Of a DNA stretch of 38,242 bases, positions 18,885 to 25,778 are shown piece after piece. Both the position numbers and the translations under genes were made by a program. Origin of the DNA: Candidatus Margulisiibacteriota bacterium (GTDB lineage: Bacteria; Margulisbacteria; Riflemargulisbacteria; GWF2-39-127); the NCBI GenBank assembly GCA_003242895.1, contig QKMY01000055.1, positions 1 through 38,242 of the forward strand, given 5' to 3'. The first letter of the stretch is position 1. Each line of letters starts with the position of its first letter. The notes under the pieces are model-generated. The model ran no database searches, was not told where the DNA came from, and saw only the letters and a list, made by a program, of their open reading frames with translations.

Positions 18885-19118
18885 ATGAAAAAAATAGAAA
18901 TTTTGGGTATGGGATGTGCAAAATGCAGCAAACTTGCGGAAGTAACAGAAGCAGCAGCAAAAGCACTGGGAGAAGAATACATCATGGAGAAGGTAACCGA
19001 CATTAAAAAAATCATGGAATATGGAGTAATGGTTACACCTGCACTGGTGGTCAACGGCAAAGTAAGAGTGGCAGGCAAAGTGCCGGGAATCGATGAATTG
19101 AAGGAACTACTAATCTAA
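18885..19118 (+). CDS. Small redox-active disulfide protein (mini-thioredoxin)
   Basis: A 77-residue thioredoxin-fold protein of the redox-active disulfide protein 2 family. The redox motif is GCAKC (Cys11/Cys14), with VMVTPALVVNGK supplying the cis-proline loop. TAAGGAG lies upstream of the ATG at 18885; an upstream ATG at 18843 is inside the preceding gene and is rejected. Members of this family are often next to PF03773 permeases and probably deliver electrons or a bound metalloid to them. That functional link is inferred from neighbourhood. Confidence 0.9.
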   Translation: MKKIEILGMGCAKCSKLAEVTEAAAKALGEEYIMEKVTDIKKIMEYGVMVTPALVVNGKVRVAGKVPGIDELKELLI

Positions 19119-19140
19119 GAGAAGAAAGGCAGGAAAAATC

Positions 19141-19551
19141 ATGGGTAAATGCTGTGGTAGAGAAGTAAAATTATTATATGCATGTTCTGGCGCTGCTGAT
19201 GTTGGCGAGATAAGCGACAGGGTTGTTCGCAAGCTTAGAACTCAAGGATTCGGAGCTATGACGTGCCTTGCAGCAGTTGGTGCAGGGTTTTCTGGCTTTG
19301 TTGCCTCTGCAAAAGGAGCGGATAAGAATATAACTATTGACGGGTGCTCTGTCGCTTGTGCAAAAAAAACTCTTGAGAATCTCGGAGTTACGCCAACGGC
19401 ATATGTATTAACTGAAATGGGATTAACTAAAGGGCAGACTCCTGTTACAGAAGAAGTAATAAACGAAGTAACGAATGCTATTTTAAAGGGACCTTGTTGC
19501 TCTACAACCGCCGGTGTTCCAACAAGCTGTGCCTGTGGAAGTAGCTGCTGA
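19141..19551 (+). CDS. DGC-domain putative zinc-binding protein
   Basis: A 136-residue cysteine-rich soluble protein. Features include KCCGR at the start, YACSGAADVG (Cys15), MTCLAAVGAG (Cys42), the family-naming DGCSVACAK (67-75), and a Cys-rich C-terminus with PCCS, CAC and a terminal cysteine. This is the PF08859 DGC family, predicted to bind zinc. AAGGCAGG precedes the ATG. Its stop TGA shares one base with the next ATG, so translation is coupled to the exported thioredoxin. A thiol-based metal or metalloid chaperone role fits the cluster but is inferred. Confidence 0.85.
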   Translation: MGKCCGREVKLLYACSGAADVGEISDRVVRKLRTQGFGAMTCLAAVGAGFSGFVASAKGADKNITIDGCSVACAKKTLENLGVTPTAYVLTEMGLTKGQTPVTEEVINEVTNAILKGPCCSTTAGVPTSCACGSSC

Positions 19552-19970
19552 TGAAAAAAACCGTTATTATTATCATTGGATTGGCTTTAATTGTATCAGG
19601 AGCATATGCATCCGGCAACTTTTCAAAAAAAACTATAAAGGACAAAGAGCCTACGGCAAATCAAAAGATTGCCAGGGAAAACCCAAATAGCGCAGTTACC
19701 TTTATTGAGTTAGGTTCTGTGAATTGTGTTCCCTGCCGGATGATGCAGCCTGTTATGGACGAAGTTGAGAATAAGTATAAAGGACAAGTCAAAGTAGTGT
19801 TTCACGACGTATGGACACCCGAAGGACGTCCATTTGGGGAACAATACGGGATTAGAGCAATACCAACACAGGTATTCCTAGATAAAGAAGGAAAAGAGTA
19901 TTACCGGCATGTCGGTTTTTTCCCTGTTGATGAACTTGAGGCTGTGTTAAAGTTAAAAGGTGTAAAATAG
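19551..19970 (+). CDS. Exported or membrane-anchored thioredoxin-like protein
   Basis: A 139-residue protein with an N-terminal hydrophobic export signal or anchor (about 1-21, ending AYA). A thioredoxin domain follows with the CVPC active site (Cys59/Cys62) and IRAIPTQVF with the cis-proline. It probably acts outside the cytoplasm and receives electrons from the CcdA-like membrane protein encoded one base downstream. Overlap with the DGC gene stop (TGATGA) and the immediate follow-on show a single translational unit. Confidence 0.9.
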   Translation: MKKTVIIIIGLALIVSGAYASGNFSKKTIKDKEPTANQKIARENPNSAVTFIELGSVNCVPCRMMQPVMDEVENKYKGQVKVVFHDVWTPEGRPFGEQYGIRAIPTQVFLDKEGKEYYRHVGFFPVDELEAVLKLKGVK

Positions 19971-19971
19971 C

Positions 19972-20670
19972 ATGATACTTGGCCTATTCACATATTTGAC
20001 ACATGCTCTTTACTCTAGCGCGCATGTCGCGCTGGGTGCTGCTCTTATCTGGGGAATACTCAGTGTTATTCTTAGTCCGTGCCATTTATCCAGTATTCCT
20101 CTGATTATCGGCTTTGTGAATGATCAGGGGCAAACATCAACGAAAAAAGCATTTATTTTCTCTACACTTTTTTCTGCAGGAATATGGATGTCTATAGTGA
20201 TAATCGGATTAATTACTGCGACTATGGGTAGAATGCTTGGAGATATCGGTCAGTGGGCTAATTATTTGGTGGCTGGTATTTTTTTTCTTGTTGGTTTATA
20301 TCTCTTGGATGTTCTGAAATTTCCATTTATTCCCCAGCTTGGACAGCCATCATTCCAGAAAAAAGGGTTATTTGCAGCCTTGATTCTCGGATTGGTATTC
20401 GGGATTGCACTTGGACCCTGCACGTTTGCTTATATGATACCTGTTCTTGGGATCGCTCTGAGCAAAGCTTCCGTAAGCTTATGGTTTTCCATTATGCTGG
20501 TTAGTGCATATGCTATTGGGCATTGCGCAGTTATTGTCGTAGCCGGTACCTCCTTTGAATTGGTACAGCGATACCTTAACTGGAATGAAAAATCAAATGG
20601 GACATTAATGCTAAGACGAATCTGCGGCACCCTGATTATTTTTGGCGGTATATATTTACTGTTTAAATAA
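19972..20670 (+). CDS. CcdA/DsbD-type thiol-disulfide electron transporter
   Basis: A 232-residue, roughly six-helix membrane protein. The two redox cysteines expected of CcdA are in SPCHLSSIPLI (Cys37) and GPCTFAYMIPV (Cys150). It should carry reducing equivalents from cytoplasmic thioredoxin across the membrane to the periplasmic thioredoxin encoded just upstream. Directly after it the DNA degenerates into remnants of arsC and a DUF134 gene, so the original operon was probably longer. Confidence 0.9.
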   Translation: MILGLFTYLTHALYSSAHVALGAALIWGILSVILSPCHLSSIPLIIGFVNDQGQTSTKKAFIFSTLFSAGIWMSIVIIGLITATMGRMLGDIGQWANYLVAGIFFLVGLYLLDVLKFPFIPQLGQPSFQKKGLFAALILGLVFGIALGPCTFAYMIPVLGIALSKASVSLWFSIMLVSAYAIGHCAVIVVAGTSFELVQRYLNWNEKSNGTLMLRRICGTLIIFGGIYLLFK

Positions 20671-20700
20671 CTTGCCGGAAAGCTTTATATAGATTAAATT

Positions 20701-20748
20701 GAGATACTAAAAGAAGAAGGTATAGATATATCAGGCAAGAAAACAAAT
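20701..20748 (+). pseudogene. Arsenate reductase (ArsC, low-MW phosphatase type) fragment
   Basis: The frame starting at 20701 reads EILKEEGIDISGKKTNSAF. This matches the conserved internal region of LMW-phosphatase-type ArsC, where 'EGIDIS..K' precedes the substrate loop. There is no start, no N-terminal CxxNxCR active site and no remaining C-terminus. It is a deletion scar inside a metalloid-style operon. Confidence 0.5.
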
Positions 20749-20749
20749 A

Positions 20750-20830
20750 GTGCCTTTAAGCCTTGATGAGCTTGAAGCCTTAAGAATCGATGATGGGCAA
20801 CATCGCAATTTACATTGCGAAAAGCAAACA
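20750..20830 (+). pseudogene. DUF134-family DNA-binding protein fragment
   Basis: In a second frame the sequence reads VPLSLDELEALRIDDGQ, which resembles the conserved 'LSLDE(V/L)EALRL' region of DUF134 proteins, and then loses the family pattern. DUF134 genes are commonly next to NifX-like dinitrogenase-cofactor genes, and one follows at 20849. This supports the reading as a remnant of that neighbour. Confidence 0.5.
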
Positions 20831-20848
20831 AGTTAGAGGAGAACAAGA

Positions 20849-21211
20849 ATGAAAATCGCATTACCAACAAATAACAGCAAAATAGATGACCATTTTGGAC
20901 ATTGTGAATATTTCACGGTTTTCACAGTGAACGATAACAAGGAGATCATCGCGGAAGATATAATAAAATCACCGGCAGGTTGCGGGTGCAAGTCAAATAT
21001 TGCACAGACTTTATCCCAGGCGGGGGTAACAGTAATGCTGGCAGGTAATATGGGAAACGGCGCTGTTAGCGTATTAAAAAGCCAGGGAATTGAAGTGTAT
21101 AGAGGCTGTGCAGGTTATGTAAAAACCACAGTTAATAACTGGCTTGATGGAAACATAGTTGATTCCGGTGATTCGTGTCAGCAGCATGAGCACGAATGCC
21201 ACTCCCATTAG
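20849..21211 (+). CDS. NifX/NifB-type cofactor-binding protein (PF02579)
   Basis: A 120-residue protein of the dinitrogenase iron-molybdenum cofactor-binding family. It has MKIALPTNNSKIDDHFGHCEYF at the start (positions 1-22; His16 and His18), SPAGCGCKSNIA in the middle, AGNMGNGAVSVLKSQGIEVY, and a His/Cys-rich tail ending HEHECHSH. There are no nitrogenase genes in the window. Such orphan members are common in anaerobes and are thought to carry iron-sulfur or iron-molybdenum clusters. GAGGAG precedes the ATG. The His-rich tail suggests additional metal binding. Confidence 0.88.
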   Translation: MKIALPTNNSKIDDHFGHCEYFTVFTVNDNKEIIAEDIIKSPAGCGCKSNIAQTLSQAGVTVMLAGNMGNGAVSVLKSQGIEVYRGCAGYVKTTVNNWLDGNIVDSGDSCQQHEHECHSH

Positions 21212-21224
21212 AAAAGGAGAACCT

Positions 21225-21800
21225 ATGCCGCACAAATTTGATCCCAAGAATATAGGCCGGTTAGATAATCCTGAACGGATGAAAATACTTCCTCCCAAAG
21301 AAATTTTATTGGATCTGGGATTGAAGTCTGATAATATTATGCTTGATATCGGCGCGGGAATTGGTTATTTCACCTTTCCAGCAACCGAGATAGTTGGAAA
21401 TTCTGGTAAAGTGGTTGCGGTTGATACCTCAAAAGAGATGCTTAAGGAGCTACAATCCAGAGTATCCCAATCTTGTGCCAGCAACATTGAAATTGTCTTA
21501 TCACAGGAATATGATTTTCCGGTGAATCGGAGTTATTTTGATTTTGCCTTAATGAGTACTGTTTTGCATGAAATAGAAGATAAACCACGGTTCTTAAAAG
21601 CCGCAGGCTCTGTCCTGAAAAAAAATGGTACTCTGGCTGTTATCGAGTGGATAAAAAGACCGATGGAAAGAGGCCCTTCGGTGACTGATAGGATTGAAGT
21701 CTCTGAGGTAGAAAAACTTTTAGTTCTTTCAGGTTTCTCAGAGGTTAAGAGCTGGAACTATAATGAATATTTTTATTTAGTGGTCGGTCAGAAAAGCTAA
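21225..21800 (+). CDS. Class I SAM-dependent methyltransferase
   Basis: A 191-residue Rossmann-fold methyltransferase. Motif I is LDIGAGIGYF (40-49), followed by VVAVDTSKEM and the later FALMSTVLHEIED and LAVIEWIK motifs. It most resembles the UbiE/Methyltransf_11-type enzymes. The substrate is not evident; being last in a metal(loid)-like cluster, it could methylate a metalloid or a small molecule, but it lacks the cysteine-rich features of classic ArsM. AAAGGAG lies upstream of the ATG at 21225. The alternative start at 21159 lies inside the preceding gene and is rejected. Confidence 0.85.
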   Translation: MPHKFDPKNIGRLDNPERMKILPPKEILLDLGLKSDNIMLDIGAGIGYFTFPATEIVGNSGKVVAVDTSKEMLKELQSRVSQSCASNIEIVLSQEYDFPVNRSYFDFALMSTVLHEIEDKPRFLKAAGSVLKKNGTLAVIEWIKRPMERGPSVTDRIEVSEVEKLLVLSGFSEVKSWNYNEYFYLVVGQKS

Positions 21801-21801
21801 T

Positions 21802-21987
21802 TGTAACCCTATTGGTCAGGCAGGAGCCATCAATAAAGACGATGTGGCTTTTGTTCTTGAAATGGGATTATGCCTGGGGCACGAGGTGCTATTTCACCAA
21901 CACCTCAAAAAACCATTCACCGTGTTTATTGTTAAAGACCGGGTAGATGGCCACGATCCGAAACAGTTCCTGTCACAACTCAGATAG
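21802..21987 (+). pseudogene. C-terminal fragment of a DUF1847-like protein
   Basis: An open stretch in frame reads CNPIGQAGAINKDDVAF, then LGHEVLF-type sequence (GLCLGHEVLFHQHLKKP) and FTVFIVKDRVDGHDP before a stop at 21985. The combination of NPIGQA, GLCxGH and VKDRxxxHxP matches the C-terminal part of DUF1847 metal-binding-like proteins. There is no start codon or N-terminal cysteine motif. It overlaps the 3' end of the rhodanese gene on the minus strand by eight bases. Confidence 0.5.
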
Positions 21988-22429
21988 GACTGTCTTTTTC
22001 TACCTCATAAGGCCAATCTTTGATGCCACCAAGGTTATAAATGTTTTTATAGCCCATCTCCAGTAACTCATTTGCAGCGAGAACACTTCTTCTTCCACTT
22101 CTGCAATAGATAATAATTATTGCATTCTTGTTCTTTAAATTCTTTTTTGCACCAGTGTTAATTTGATCAAGGGGTATAAGCATGCTTCCGGGAATATGGA
22201 TTTCTTCATATTCCTGGTTAGTCCGTACATCCAGGAGGATTGCTTTTTTATTGCTGGATAAGAGCTTTTTTGCTGCCAGCGGTGAGATGTCTTTATAGTT
22301 TAATTTTTGTTGAACTTTTTTTGTTGTCACATTATCTGAAGTAATTTCTCCTTTTTGCATGGAATATCCATTACTTATCAGCACTGTAGAGAATAGCACC
22401 GCCGTCATGAATATAAGTGTTCTTTTCAT
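21980..22429 (-). CDS. Periplasmic rhodanese-domain protein
   Basis: A 149-residue single-domain sulfurtransferase. It has an N-terminal signal peptide (about 1-24), LLDVRTNQEYEEIHIPGSM typical of the fold, and the active-site loop YCRSGRRS with catalytic Cys109. It should transfer sulfane sulfur or serve as a redox/sulfur carrier outside the cytoplasm. GAGGAG lies upstream of the ATG. It is the last of three minus-strand genes (ferredoxin, chromate transporter, rhodanese), 67 bases after the transporter, and is probably cotranscribed. Confidence 0.9.
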   Translation of the reverse strand: MKRTLIFMTAVLFSTVLISNGYSMQKGEITSDNVTTKKVQQKLNYKDISPLAAKKLLSSNKKAILLDVRTNQEYEEIHIPGSMLIPLDQINTGAKKNLKNKNAIIIIYCRSGRRSVLAANELLEMGYKNIYNLGGIKDWPYEVEKDSPI

Positions 22430-22496
22430 ATAAATCTCCTCAGCTATTAATAGTTTTTACTTGTAAGGTTTTATTAAAATATACAAGCTGCTATTT

Positions 22497-23696
22497 TCAT
22501 AATATTACCAGCGATACTACAATTGTCCCAAGAATTACCCATACGGGGTCTTTCTTAAAGTAAAGCAGTATAACCGAAGCTACCGCAAATATGCTCCAGG
22601 TTTGCCAGTTAATCAGCGACGTTATTCCAAAATTGATGATGGTTGCCAATATAAGTCCCAGAAATCCAGCGAGAAAACCTTTAATGATAACTTTCGTTAA
22701 TTTGAGATTCTTAATTTTACTATGGAATGATCCTAATGCGAGTATAGCAAGTAAGGACGGGATAAAGATAGCTGCCGTTGAGACTATCGCTCCAAATATG
22801 CCCAAAACCTTATAGCCAATAAAAGCCGCAGTGATTAGTACTGGTCCGGGAGTAATCTGTCCCATGGCAATTCCATCCCTGAATTGCAATAAATCGACCC
22901 AGTGATGAGCATCGACAATCTCATGCTGCATTAAAGGAATAGAAGTAAACCCTCCGCCAAATGCCAGCATACCGATTTTAAAGAATTCACCGAACAAAAC
23001 TCTGGCAGGAGAAAGGACTACTACACCGATAAACAGCAAGAAAATAAAGATAGGAAGAATGGTATCCATTATCCCATACCTCGCAGTCGCAGTCTCTTCT
23101 GATCTGATTTCCACTGATTCATCCTTCGTGCTTTTACCGGTTTTTTCAAATTCACCCGTGAAGTAATAGAAGCCAAGCCCAAAAAGACCTGAAAGCATTA
23201 TTAAAAAGATAATATTAATATGAAGGAAAAAGATACCGGAAAAAGAAAGTAAAGAAATAATAATTCCTTTATAATCATTCCACGATAACTTTGGAAAGAC
23301 GGCTTTTCCTAGATTCACGAGCGCGTTAAGCAGCAGTGCGATTACCAGTGCACCGAGTCCTGCAAAAAGTGATTTAACAAAGAGTAGCTGTCCATAACGA
23401 AAATAGGCCCAGGTTAGTGCGGTAATAAGTATAAATGCCGGCATAGCGAAGAAGAGCGGCATTATAATAGCACCCAGATACTTTCGGAACTTGTATCCGA
23501 TATACCCCATCAGAGTAACCCCGATTGCTCCAGGTAAAAGCTGCGCAAGGCTAAGCCCTTCCATAAACTGCTTTTCCGATATCCATTTCTTCTCTCGAAC
23601 TAAGACCGTTTTCATATGAGCAAGTATTGCAGGACCGCCATATCCTGTAGCCCCAATATATAAACTGGTCTTGATCATATCTCTGAGACTTGGCAT
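22497..23696 (-). CDS. chrA: Chromate transporter, two-domain ChrA
   Basis: A 399-residue polytopic membrane protein with two homologous CHR halves. The first half shows GATGYGGPAILAHM and GLSLAQLLPGAIG; the second shows GMLAFGGGFTSIPLMQHE and GIAMGQITPGPVLITAAFIG. Full-length ChrA proteins (about 400 residues) export chromate or related oxyanions; some may carry other anions. A variable charged loop (about 185-205) joins the halves. The gene starts 12 bases after the ferredoxin stop, so the two form an operon with the rhodanese. No ChrB regulator is present. Confidence 0.92.
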   Translation of the reverse strand: MPSLRDMIKTSLYIGATGYGGPAILAHMKTVLVREKKWISEKQFMEGLSLAQLLPGAIGVTLMGYIGYKFRKYLGAIIMPLFFAMPAFILITALTWAYFRYGQLLFVKSLFAGLGALVIALLLNALVNLGKAVFPKLSWNDYKGIIISLLSFSGIFFLHINIIFLIMLSGLFGLGFYYFTGEFEKTGKSTKDESVEIRSEETATARYGIMDTILPIFIFLLFIGVVVLSPARVLFGEFFKIGMLAFGGGFTSIPLMQHEIVDAHHWVDLLQFRDGIAMGQITPGPVLITAAFIGYKVLGIFGAIVSTAAIFIPSLLAILALGSFHSKIKNLKLTKVIIKGFLAGFLGLILATIINFGITSLINWQTWSIFAVASVILLYFKKDPVWVILGTIVVSLVIL

Positions 23697-23708
23697 ATTA
23701 ACGCTTTC

Positions 23709-23894
23709 TTATTTCTTCAATACTAATGCGCCCATCGGACAAAAGCGAGCACATTTTCCACAATCAATACATTTCTCTTCATCAACTTCCGGAGCTTTAA
23801 AACCAATCTGTGTCAGCGCACCAACAGGGCATACCCGGATAGATGGACATGGGTGATTCTGCGGGCATTTTGCATTGTTAACTATAATAGACAT
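23709..23894 (-). CDS. Small 4Fe-4S ferredoxin
   Basis: A 61-residue ferredoxin-like protein. The C-terminal cluster motif is canonical, CIDCGKCARFCP (Cys42, 45, 48, 52). The N-terminal one is irregular, with Cys10, Cys16 and Cys22 in a C-x5-C-x5-CP arrangement. There are only seven cysteines, so the second cluster may be incomplete or may use another ligand. GAGGAGG precedes the ATG. It is the first gene of the operon with chrA and the rhodanese, which suggests that electron transfer is tied to oxyanion or sulfur handling. Confidence 0.9.
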   Translation of the reverse strand: MSIIVNNAKCPQNHPCPSIRVCPVGALTQIGFKAPEVDEEKCIDCGKCARFCPMGALVLKK

Positions 23895-24329
23895 TTTTAT
23901 AACCTCCTCTTTTTTAATGCTTAACTACAAAATGATATTAAAAGGATAACATTTCTGCTTCTGCATTGCAATATGCGAATATAGCGTTTTAGTCGGAAGA
24001 AAAGAATCTGAATCTTTATTAAAGGGCGGCTCGGTTGTTAATCTATGCGGCACATCAGATTATGCACATTTTAGCATAAAAATCTTTTCATAGTCATCGG
24101 GCGAAAAACACCCAATTCCTGAATGCCTCCTTTTACGATTACAAAAAGCTTCAATATATTCAAAGATACTTTGTCTTGCCTGCACACCCTTATATGAAAG
24201 AGAACTCTTCTTGATTAACTGAATTTAATTACGGCTTTCACATCTTAAAAACCCGGGTGTTTATGTAATTCCCTATCTGTGATACAAGACTCATCAAGCT
24301 AGAATTAAGCTTACGGCAAGACACGTACA
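23895..24329. other. Intergenic region containing insertion-sequence debris
   Basis: There is no intact gene in 435 bases. It should contain the promoter of the ferredoxin operon on the left. The middle holds an IS3-family transposase remnant (24060-24210). Nothing further was recognised between 24210 and the primase gene. Confidence 0.6.
24060..24210 (-). mobile_element. IS3-family transposase C-terminal remnant
   Basis: On the minus strand this reads QARQSIFEYIEAFCNRKRRH, then SGIGCFSPDDYEK and a stop at 24060-24062. This is the C-terminal end of the IS3/IS150-group OrfB integrase (ARQSIFEYIE..YN..RRHS.LGY.SP..F), including the family's R-R-H-S block. The rest of the transposase is missing and no terminal inverted repeats were found. 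It records an old insertion directly upstream of the primase operon. Confidence 0.75.
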
Positions 24330-25778
24330 ATGGTAATAGTTATTCAACCTGGAAATGAGACTATGGAAGAAAAAAAAAATATAAAATCGTCGGGGTATTA
24401 TAGAAATAAAAAAATTCGTGACCGAATGGTAGAGTTTCTCGGGGGAACAACTTTGAGCACTAGTTCCGCTGTTTATATAACCAGATGCGATATTCCGGCT
24501 TCTGATCAATATGAGAAAAGACCTCCAGTGGACCTTGATTTCTATTTGAATAATGGCTTGGATATATGCCGGTCTTTGTGGGATAGAGACTCTCTAATCA
24601 TAGACCTTGATATCGAGTACGTTAATTACGATTTTCCGGCAGAAGCTTACCTGGACCCTATAAGGACCTTTTCTCTGCAACACCCTGTACATAATGCCGT
24701 AGAGGAAATCTTGCTTCAATATAATATAATTGCACTCAATTTATTAAGTGGCCGAGGCCATCATTTCACCTGGAGAATTAAAAAAAAGTCACAAGCTTTT
24801 GACTTGCTAAAAAATATAGGGCGGGTATCTCAAGATCTGCTTAATTATTATAAAAGCAACCGTGGCCCTGAAGGTGAAGAAGTTGATGTATCCTTGGGAA
24901 AAGCTTTTTCTGGTATTGCCCTGGTTATGGAATACGTTGCTCATCTAATAAAACGCAAAGCCGGTCCGTTATCTAAGCTTCCTCTAGAGCTTGCTGCTGT
25001 TGAAGTTACTCCTCAAGAACGAGGGCGAGAAATGATTTCTATAGATATAACCGAATACGGAGACCCATTAACTACCAGAATGATCCGGCTGCCGTTCAGT
25101 GTATACCTAAAACCCTGGTACAAATACGGTATCTTGAATGAAAGTACGCGAGGCAATATGCCATTTATTTTTATGATACCGAGAAACAATTTGGAAATAA
25201 ACCACGCTATCCGGATAATGAGAGACGAAAAAAAAGCAGCCTCCCTTGCTATAACTTCTGCTGTAAGGATTCCCGACCAGTCCGATTTTATGTCAGCGCT
25301 TATTGCGGAGTACCAACAATCCGATTTAGCTGATTTCCATACCCGCTTTTACTCTCTGGAACACCATCATCCTGAAACGTGGCCAAATACTTATGATAGG
25401 CTTTCTATGAAAGATCTACCGCCGTGTATTCAATATATTCTGATGCACCCGAATGACCTTTTGCAAAAACCTGGAGGTATCAGGCTTGTTGTCCGATCTC
25501 TTCTGGCGCTTGACTGGCATCCCCGGCATATTGCCGGATTAATCAGGTCAAAATATGAGCGTGATTATGGCTGGGGCCATCACTGGTATACCTATGATGC
25601 TTCATTACGCGCTGATTTTTATGTGAGAGTTTTTGCCGGACAGATTGAGGTCGGCTTAGATAATTTAAACGATTTTAATTGTACGTCAACCAAAGGAATG
25701 CATTATTGTTTCGATAATAATCAATCCTGCACGCTCGACACATTAAGAGCAAATTTGTTAAAAAGGAAAAAATCATGA
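24330..25778 (+). CDS. AEP-family primase/polymerase with PriL-like cysteine domain
   Basis: A 482-residue protein (471 if the ATG at 24363, with GGAAATGAG upstream, is used) with archaeo-eukaryotic primase superfamily motifs. Motif I is LIIDLDIEY (Asp92, Asp94), motif II is LSGRGHHFTW (His144/145) and motif III is SIDITEYGD (Asp239), followed by TRMIRLPFSVYLK, the typical AEP 'RlPfS' nucleotide-binding strand. The C-terminal 120 residues start DLPPCIQYIL (Cys366) and end with Cys451, Cys460 and Cys467. Four spaced cysteines after 'LPPCI' resemble the iron-sulfur domain of the primase large subunit PriL. It would be expected to synthesise primers or fill gaps. Its stop overlaps the next ATG (ATGA), so it is translationally coupled to an endonuclease IV-like protein. 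Confidence 0.8.
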   Translation: MVIVIQPGNETMEEKKNIKSSGYYRNKKIRDRMVEFLGGTTLSTSSAVYITRCDIPASDQYEKRPPVDLDFYLNNGLDICRSLWDRDSLIIDLDIEYVNYDFPAEAYLDPIRTFSLQHPVHNAVEEILLQYNIIALNLLSGRGHHFTWRIKKKSQAFDLLKNIGRVSQDLLNYYKSNRGPEGEEVDVSLGKAFSGIALVMEYVAHLIKRKAGPLSKLPLELAAVEVTPQERGREMISIDITEYGDPLTTRMIRLPFSVYLKPWYKYGILNESTRGNMPFIFMIPRNNLEINHAIRIMRDEKKAASLAITSAVRIPDQSDFMSALIAEYQQSDLADFHTRFYSLEHHHPETWPNTYDRLSMKDLPPCIQYILMHPNDLLQKPGGIRLVVRSLLALDWHPRHIAGLIRSKYERDYGWGHHWYTYDASLRADFYVRVFAGQIEVGLDNLNDFNCTSTKGMHYCFDNNQSCTLDTLRANLLKRKKS

